NCBI GenBank assembly: GCA_023262335.1
Contig: JALRBE010000006.1
Span: 30,539-40,040 of the forward strand
Reading direction: 5' to 3'
Source of the DNA: Candidatus Saccharimonadia bacterium
GTDB lineage: Bacteria > Patescibacteriota > Saccharimonadia > Saccharimonadales > Saccharimonadaceae
DNA: 9,502 bases
A program made the position numbers and the translations under genes. Below, piece after piece: positions 5,681-9,502 of the stretch. A model generated the notes under the pieces. That model worked only from the letters and a program-made list of their open reading frames with translations. It did no database searches and was not told where the DNA came from. How positions within the stretch are numbered: position 1 is the first letter of the stretch; every line of letters starts with the position of its first letter.

Positions 5681-6355
5681 CTATTTCTTGATCGCGTCTT
5701 CGATCTGCGTCTTGAACTTCGCCTTGTCGCTCCATACGTCCGACTCGATCTTTTTGCCGTCGAGGTAGATCGCAGGGGTAGCGCTCGCGCCGATCTTTTT
5801 GGCGAGCGCGAGGTCGAAGTTGATCTTGTCGCTGACGCCCTTGCTGTTCATGTCGGTCTTGAATTTTTGGATGTCCTTGACGCCGGCTGACTTGGCGTAC
5901 GTTTCGAAGTACGACAAACGCTGTTCGGTCGAGGCGCTCGACCAGCTCGTTTGGTTCTGGTACAGCTGGTCATGCATCTTCCAATACGCGTCCTGCAAAC
6001 CGGCGGCTTCGGCGGCAGAAGCGGCGGCACGCGCGTTAGGGTGAATGCTCGTTAGAGGCAAATTACGGAACACGAACGTCAGATCGTCTTTGAATTCCTC
6101 GGTCAGTTCCTTGATGTTCGGGTATGCGCTCGCGCATGCTGGGCATTGGAAGTCGCCGTATTCGATCAGAATAGCCTTGCCGGAGGTCGCTCCGAACACG
6201 TGGTCCGCTATGTTGCCGTTCTGCTCGCTGGCGGCGACGGCTTTCGCCTCGTCGACGCCACTGACGTCCATTTGGCCGCCACGCGACAAAAATACCAGTG
6301 CTGCCAATATGCCAGCGCATGCCACTACGAATATGATCCAAGCTTTCTTACTCAC
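5681..6355 (-). CDS. Membrane-anchored DsbA-like thiol oxidoreductase (thioredoxin fold)
   Basis: The 224-residue protein has a short basic start (MSKK), one hydrophobic segment at about residues 5-23 and no signal-peptidase site that is obvious, so it is probably anchored with the catalytic domain outside. After a linker, the DsbA/thioredoxin_4 domain begins at about 55. It includes YGDFQCPACASAYP with active-site C71-P-A-C74, an inserted helical region at about 105-180, and the cis-proline loop SATPAIYLDG with P194. The family oxidises or isomerises disulfides in exported proteins and is recharged by DsbB or VKOR; neither partner is in the window. The start is GTG with GGAGG (6365-6361) five bases upstream. 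C13 follows VVA, so a lipoprotein is possible, but the hydrophobic stretch before it is short. A strong promoter precedes the gene. Confidence 0.93.
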   Translation of the reverse strand: MSKKAWIIFVVACAGILAALVFLSRGGQMDVSGVDEAKAVAASEQNGNIADHVFGATSGKAILIEYGDFQCPACASAYPNIKELTEEFKDDLTFVFRNLPLTSIHPNARAAASAAEAAGLQDAYWKMHDQLYQNQTSWSSASTEQRLSYFETYAKSAGVKDIQKFKTDMNSKGVSDKINFDLALAKKIGASATPAIYLDGKKIESDVWSDKAKFKTQIEDAIKK

Positions 6356-6379
6356 ACGTTCCTCCGTTCATTCCTATTC

Positions 6380-6407
6380 ATTATATAGTATAGTTGTTTT
6401 ATGACAA
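6380..6407 (-). promoter_or_regulatory. Strong promoter of the DsbA-like gene
   Basis: On the minus strand TTGTCA (6407-6402, 5/6 to consensus) and a perfect TATAAT (6385-6380) are 16 bases apart. The expected start is near 6373, giving a leader of about 18 bases with a GGAGG site before the GTG at 6355. Its -35 box lies on the first codons of the divergent CBS gene. Confidence 0.8.
6384..6394 (+). promoter_or_regulatory. Leaderless promoter of the CBS gene (double TATAGT)
   Basis: TATAGT occurs twice with one shared base (6384-6389 and 6389-6394). The second ends six bases before the ATG at 6401, which puts the expected start on the ATG; there is no Shine-Dalgarno sequence. A weak TTCATT (6367-6372, spacer 16) is the only -35 candidate. 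The box overlaps the TATAAT of the divergent gene on the other strand. Confidence 0.6.
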
Positions 6408-7312
6408 CGCTTCTGGTAATCGTTTTCGTCAGCATCGCGATCGCGTACGTCGTCGTGACCGCCATGATTCCGGAGCGCACGAAGCACAGCTTGTTCGAGC
6501 TGCGACGGCGAGGTGACGACGACACGATCAGAAGGGAACGGCTGTTGGAGCAGGTCGAAGCGTTTAGGGAATTCGTGCTTGCCATTTTGGTCATCGCCGC
6601 CACGGGAGCGGCGCTTGCCGCGTGGCAAGCCTGGGGGTTCGCGGCGCTTCTTGGCATGGTGATTCTCGCTCATCCCATTGGTCGGCTCGGCATCGTCGGC
6701 GGTTTCGCCGGTTCGCTCTATGCCCGCGTCGAGCCATCGATTTTAGGGTTCGTCGAGCGCAGATGGGAGGTCGCGTGGTTCCTGGCTGGCAAGCGTCGTC
6801 GCCCGCGGGACCAAGCGCTCGAGTCGCCCGAACAGTTGCTGCACTTAGTGGAGGCATCCGGCCATGTGCTCGACGAGGAGCAGCGGACGATCATTCGCAA
6901 CGGTATCCATTGGCATGACACGCTCGTGGTCGACGTCATGACCAAGCGTGGCGACGTGCGAACCGTCAAGTGCACGGAGCTGCTCGGGCCTTTGGTGCTC
7001 GACGACCTGCATCGGTCGGGGCACGGACGATTCCCAGTGGTGCGCTCCTCGATCGACACGATCGTCGGCATCCTTGATATCGCAAGCCTCCTCGAAGTAT
7101 CTGGCAGCAAAGCGACTCCTACGGCCGAACAAGTCATGACCTTGAACCCGCCGCGCATCGAAGCCGACGAGCCGTTGCCGGCTGCCCTTGCGCTGTTGCA
7201 AAAGAGCCGGCAGCATATGGTGATCGTGGTCGATGGCGACGGCAAGACCGCCGGCGTCATAACGCTTGCCGACGTCACGCGGTCGTTGCTTGGAAAAACA
7301 GGGGTAAAATGA
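6401..7312 (+). CDS. CNNM/CorC-like membrane protein with a CBS-domain pair
   Basis: The 303-residue protein has an N-terminal hydrophobic part with segments at about 2-22, 57-77 and 79-101. A cytosolic part resembles the hemolysin/CorC/CNNM family. ESPEQLLHLVEASGHVLDEEQ (141-161) matches the connector helices, and DTLVVDVMTKRGDVRTVK (173-190) opens the first CBS motif. SGHGRFPVV...TIVGILDIASLL (206-231) closes it, and a second CBS motif runs from about 243 (EQVMTLNPPRIEADEPL) to 297. No C-terminal CorC_HlyC domain is present, and the membrane part is shorter than a usual DUF21/CNNM domain. Family members are linked to Mg2+ or Co2+ efflux and sense ATP-Mg through the CBS pair. That role is inferred and fits the nearby CorA gene. 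It diverges from the DsbA-like gene. Confidence 0.85.
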   Translation: MTTLLVIVFVSIAIAYVVVTAMIPERTKHSLFELRRRGDDDTIRRERLLEQVEAFREFVLAILVIAATGAALAAWQAWGFAALLGMVILAHPIGRLGIVGGFAGSLYARVEPSILGFVERRWEVAWFLAGKRRRPRDQALESPEQLLHLVEASGHVLDEEQRTIIRNGIHWHDTLVVDVMTKRGDVRTVKCTELLGPLVLDDLHRSGHGRFPVVRSSIDTIVGILDIASLLEVSGSKATPTAEQVMTLNPPRIEADEPLPAALALLQKSRQHMVIVVDGDGKTAGVITLADVTRSLLGKTGVK

Positions 7313-7318
7313 TATGAT
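7290..7318 (+). promoter_or_regulatory. Candidate distal promoter of aspS
   Basis: TTGGAA (7290-7295, 4/6) and TATGAT (7313-7318, 5/6) are separated by exactly 17 bases at the end of the CBS gene. The expected start is near 7325, giving aspS a leader of about 124 bases that contains the short ORF and the fold described below. Confidence 0.45.
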
Positions 7319-7329
7319 AAAAGATAATC

Positions 7330-7377
7330 ATGGCATGGCAACAAAACGGCGATAATAACCTGCGGGTCGGCAAATAG
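7330..7377 (+). CDS. Possible aspS leader peptide, 15 residues
   Basis: ATG at 7330 opens MAWQQNGDNNLRVGK, ending at TAG 7375-7377. Four of its fifteen residues are Asp or Asn (codons within 7345-7359), the amino acids whose tRNAs the downstream enzyme is predicted to charge. The ATG lies about five bases after the predicted transcription start and has no ribosome binding site. The codons overlap both 5' arms of the predicted pseudoknot. The ORF is short enough to arise by chance. Confidence 0.25.
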   Translation: MAWQQNGDNNLRVGK

Positions 7378-7404
7378 CCTGGCGTGCCGTTTGCGACCGA
7401 CCCG
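7344..7404 (+). promoter_or_regulatory. Pseudoknot-like RNA fold in the aspS upstream region
   Basis: AAACGGC (7344-7350) can pair with GCCGTTT (7386-7392), and CGGGTCGG (7363-7370) with CCGACCCG (7397-7404). The arms interleave, as in an H-type pseudoknot. The second stem can instead extend by CAAA/TTTG (7371-7374/7390-7393) past a three-base bulge, which would exclude the first stem. No T run follows, so this is not an intrinsic terminator. It may be a leader control element or simply the 3' end of the CBS mRNA. Confidence 0.45.
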
Positions 7405-7426
7405 ATACGAGCCATCCTCATTACCG

Positions 7427-7442
7427 TATAAAATTCCAAGGA
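7427..7442 (+). promoter_or_regulatory. Proximal aspS promoter -10 and RBS
   Basis: TATAAA (7427-7432) could start a transcript near 7439 without the structured leader; no -35 is evident. AAGGA (7438-7442), six bases before the ATG, is a weak ribosome binding site. ATCCT at 7414-7418 can pair with AGGAT at 7439-7443 and could mask that site in a longer transcript. Confidence 0.4.
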
Positions 7443-7448
7443 TCAATC

Positions 7449-9218
7449 ATGACAAGAACACTGGTACGAGACGTCACCATGCAAACAGGAAGCACCGTAA
7501 CCGTCAGCGGATGGGTCAATAGCCGCCGCGACCATGGCGGGTTGATATTCATCGACCTTCGGGACCACACGGGATTGGTTCAACTCGTCATCAACCCGGA
7601 GGCCGCCGCCGCGTTCGCGTTGGCCGAAGGAGTGCGCGACGAATACGTCCTGAGTGCCGAAGGCATAGTAAAGGAACGTGACGAGAGCCTCAAGAACCCG
7701 CATATCGCCACTGGCGGCATCGAGATCGTTGCCGAAACGCTCACGTTGCTCAATAAATCGGAACCGTTGCCGGTCAGCGTTCAGGATGATGGCCAGCAGA
7801 GTGGGGAAGAGCTCCGGTTGAAGTACCGGTACCTTGATTTGCGCCGGCCGAAAATGCAGGAACGCCTCCGTCAACGTGCGCGCATGTACCGCGTCATGCG
7901 CGACTACATGGACGGCCTTGACTTCACTGAAATCACCACGCCAATCCTTGCGAACTCAAGCCCGGAAGGCGCTCGTGATTTTTTGGTGCCAGCGCGACTG
8001 CATCCTGGCAAATTCTACGCCCTGCCTCAGGCTCCGCAACAATTCAAACAATTGCTCATGGTCGGTGGCGTTGCGCGGTACTATCAACTGGCTGCGGCGT
8101 TCCGCGACGAAGACTCGCGCGCCGATCGTCTGTACGGCGAGTTTTATCAGCTCGACATGGAAATGGCATTCGTCGAAGACGGCGAAACGATTCGCTCCCT
8201 GATGGAACCGCTCATCAAGAGTCTGGTGACCGATTTCGGAGGCAAAAAGCTGCTAAGCGATGTCGTCCCGCGTATTCCGTACCAGGAAGCCATGGATCGT
8301 TTTGGTTCCGACAAACCCGACCTCCGATTTGGCATGGAGCTGACCGACTTGTCGGACACGCTCCGCTCGACCGAATTCGGCGTTTTCAAGAATACGCTTG
8401 AAAACGGCGGCGTCGTCAAGGCGATCCGCGTAGAAGGTGGTGCGGGTTTGAGTCGATCGCAAATCGACAACTTCACCGACATCGCGAAAAGCGAAGGCGC
8501 AGGCGGCTTGGCTTATATAAAGTACGAGAATGGCGAGCCGGTTTCGCCGATCGCGAAATTCCTGACGGCCGACGAGCTAGCCGCGATTCAGGAGCGTACG
8601 GGCGCCACTGACGGCGACGCCGTGTTCTTTGGAACGGACGCGCGAGTAACGGTGAACAAGGTGCTTGGCCGGCTTCGTGACGCGTTCGCCGACCATTTCG
8701 GTCTGAAGGACCCGAGCGTCATCGCGCTCGCGTGGATCGTTGACTTTCCATTTTATGAGCTTGACGAAAAGTCCGGCAAGCTTGACTTCGGTCACAACCC
8801 GTTCAGTATGCCACGTGGCGGCGCGGCGGCGGTCGAGGCGGCCGAGGACAAGCTGACAATCGTGGCGGATCAATACGACATGGTCATGAACGGGTACGAG
8901 ATTTGCTCGGGCGGCGTTCGTAACCATAATCCTGAGACCTTATACAAAGTATTCGGCGTGCTTGGCTACGATGAGGCCTACGTCGAGGCGAAGTTCGGCG
9001 CCATGATCAACGCGTTCAAGTTCGGTGCCCCGCCGCACGCCGGTTGCGCCTTTGGTATCGACCGCATGTTCATGGAGCTCGTGGGCGAAGACAATATCCG
9101 CGAAGTCGTCGCGTTCCCAAAGAACGGCTCGGGCGTCGACGCGATGATGCAATCGCCGAGTATCGTCGATGACTCGCAGCTACGAGATTTGTCGCTCGTC
9201 ATCAAAACTGTTGAATAA
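7449..9218 (+). CDS. aspS: Aspartyl-tRNA synthetase, bacterial type, probably non-discriminating (Asp/Asn)
   Basis: The complete 589-residue class II synthetase charges tRNA-Asp with Asp. An OB-fold anticodon domain spans about 1-105 (GWVNSRRDHGGLIFIDLRD). The catalytic core starts near 120 (GEELRLKYRYLDLRRP). Motif 1 is around EITTPILANSSPEGARDFLVP. Motif 2, FRDEDSRADRLYGEFYQLD, is at 218-236, and motif 3 has GIDR at 536-539. The GAD insertion typical of bacterial AspRS lies between, about 290-420. H29 and S80 fall where discriminating enzymes such as E. coli AspRS carry Leu and Lys, and where the non-discriminating Pseudomonas enzyme has His and Gly. This enzyme therefore probably also makes Asp-tRNA-Asn for amidation by GatCAB. 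That is inference; GatCAB is not in the window. A weak AAGGA site precedes the ATG. Confidence 0.97.
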   Translation: MTRTLVRDVTMQTGSTVTVSGWVNSRRDHGGLIFIDLRDHTGLVQLVINPEAAAAFALAEGVRDEYVLSAEGIVKERDESLKNPHIATGGIEIVAETLTLLNKSEPLPVSVQDDGQQSGEELRLKYRYLDLRRPKMQERLRQRARMYRVMRDYMDGLDFTEITTPILANSSPEGARDFLVPARLHPGKFYALPQAPQQFKQLLMVGGVARYYQLAAAFRDEDSRADRLYGEFYQLDMEMAFVEDGETIRSLMEPLIKSLVTDFGGKKLLSDVVPRIPYQEAMDRFGSDKPDLRFGMELTDLSDTLRSTEFGVFKNTLENGGVVKAIRVEGGAGLSRSQIDNFTDIAKSEGAGGLAYIKYENGEPVSPIAKFLTADELAAIQERTGATDGDAVFFGTDARVTVNKVLGRLRDAFADHFGLKDPSVIALAWIVDFPFYELDEKSGKLDFGHNPFSMPRGGAAAVEAAEDKLTIVADQYDMVMNGYEICSGGVRNHNPETLYKVFGVLGYDEAYVEAKFGAMINAFKFGAPPHAGCAFGIDRMFMELVGEDNIREVVAFPKNGSGVDAMMQSPSIVDDSQLRDLSLVIKTVE

Positions 9219-9236
9219 AAAACATCGTTTGATGTT
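9216..9236 (-). terminator. Weak minus-strand terminator candidate at the aspS 3' end
   Basis: AACATC (9221-9226) and GATGTT (9231-9236) form a 6-bp, AT-rich stem with a GTTT loop. Only the minus strand has a T run after it (six T including two in the stem). On the plus strand the stem is followed by A, so it does not look like an aspS terminator. No convincing terminator for aspS was found. Confidence 0.25.
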
Positions 9237-9268
9237 AAAAATATTACATTTTTAGATGTGCCAACTTG

Positions 9269-9274
9269 TATACT
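9269..9274 (+). promoter_or_regulatory. Leaderless promoter (-10) of the small membrane protein gene
   Basis: TATACT ends six bases before the ATG at 9281, so the expected transcription start is the ATG itself; there is no Shine-Dalgarno sequence. The region upstream is AT-rich, with at best TTACAT (9244-9249, spacer 19) as a -35. Confidence 0.55.
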
Positions 9275-9280
9275 GGTACC

Positions 9281-9499
9281 ATGGGCGAATCATCAACAAT
9301 CATCGTTTTATTAACCATCACCGTTATCATATTGTCAGTCGTTATCGTCGCGCTACTTGCAGTCGTGACCTTGCTACTGCTACGGCTTAATAAGATAGCC
9401 AAAAACATCGAATCGGTCAGCGACAATTTGGCACAGGCAACCGAATGGCTGACGCCGGCCAAACTGATCGGGACGGTCGTGTCCGTATTCAAACGTTAA
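9281..9499 (+). CDS. Small single-pass membrane protein, 72 residues, unknown function
   Basis: I do not recognise a named family. After a short polar start (MGESST), residues 7-34 are almost entirely V, I, L, T and A and form one long membrane helix. RLNKIAKNIESVSDNLAQATEWLTP (35-59) is an amphipathic, possibly coiled-coil helix, and the end (IGTVVSVFKR) is weakly hydrophobic and basic. The layout recalls small DUF948/YtxG-like envelope proteins, but the resemblance is only in shape. I chose ATG 9281 over the in-frame TTG at 9266 because a TATACT box at 9269-9274 lies between them and points to 9281; the TTG would sit upstream of the transcript. The gene follows aspS by 62 bases with its own promoter. 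Confidence 0.75.
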   Translation: MGESSTIIVLLTITVIILSVVIVALLAVVTLLLLRLNKIAKNIESVSDNLAQATEWLTPAKLIGTVVSVFKR

Positions 9500-9502
9500 T
9501 AT

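Noticed and set aside
7344..7404. T-box riboswitch or intrinsic terminator upstream of aspS
   Set aside because: No T-box consensus and no T run follows the stem.
9266..9280. TTG start at 9266 for the last gene
   Set aside because: The TATACT box at 9269-9274 lies after this codon and points to the ATG at 9281.

Overview
The window reads as ordinary bacterial chromosome, by eye mid-50s % GC, with tightly packed genes on both strands. The gene set suggests a small-genome, host-dependent bacterium of the Saccharibacteria (TM7)/Patescibacteria type. It combines an AbrB-type regulator with a DHA2-family multidrug exporter, a CorA transporter, a membrane-anchored DsbA-like thioredoxin-fold protein, a CNNM-like CBS protein and a bacterial-type aspartyl-tRNA synthetase that carries the residues of the non-discriminating form. 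TGA closes two genes (at 1160-1162 on the minus strand and 7310-7312) and does not appear inside the others, so the UGA-to-glycine code of Gracilibacteria/Absconditabacteria is not used. The taxonomic assignment is inference from gene content, not from a marker gene.

Layout. 1-698: C-terminal part of a histidine kinase, cut by the window edge. 779-1159: a stand-alone receiver protein. 1160-1837 (minus): a Crp/Fnr-type regulator, convergent with the receiver gene with no base between the two stop codons. 1986-2186: a 66-residue orphan with a strong ribosome binding site, closed by an intrinsic terminator at 2213-2240. 2248-4270: an AbrB-like gene and an MFS exporter gene behind one promoter with an inverted repeat on it. 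4303-5241: CorA. 5242-5680: no conventional gene, but a good promoter, two tandem ORFs of 30-37 codons, a run of hairpins and a bidirectional terminator, so a candidate structured transcript of about 350 nt. 5681-6355 (minus) and 6401-7312 (plus): a DsbA-like protein and a CBS protein, divergent from overlapping -10 boxes. 7313-7448: a possible leader for aspS with a short Asp/Asn-containing upstream ORF and a pseudoknot-like fold. 7449-9218: aspS. 9281-9499: a small membrane protein.

The genes form three loose themes: signalling and transcription control (kinase, receiver, Crp/Fnr, AbrB), envelope transport and protein folding (exporter, CorA, CNNM-like protein, DsbA-like protein), and translation (AspRS). 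The most notable signal across the window is promoter architecture. Several genes (crp-like, the CBS gene, the last small membrane gene, and nearly corA) have a TATACT/TATAGT/TACTAT box ending exactly six bases before the start codon and no Shine-Dalgarno sequence, the layout expected of leaderless mRNAs. Genes with a recognisable -35 box (abrB-like, dsbA-like) have conventional ribosome binding sites.
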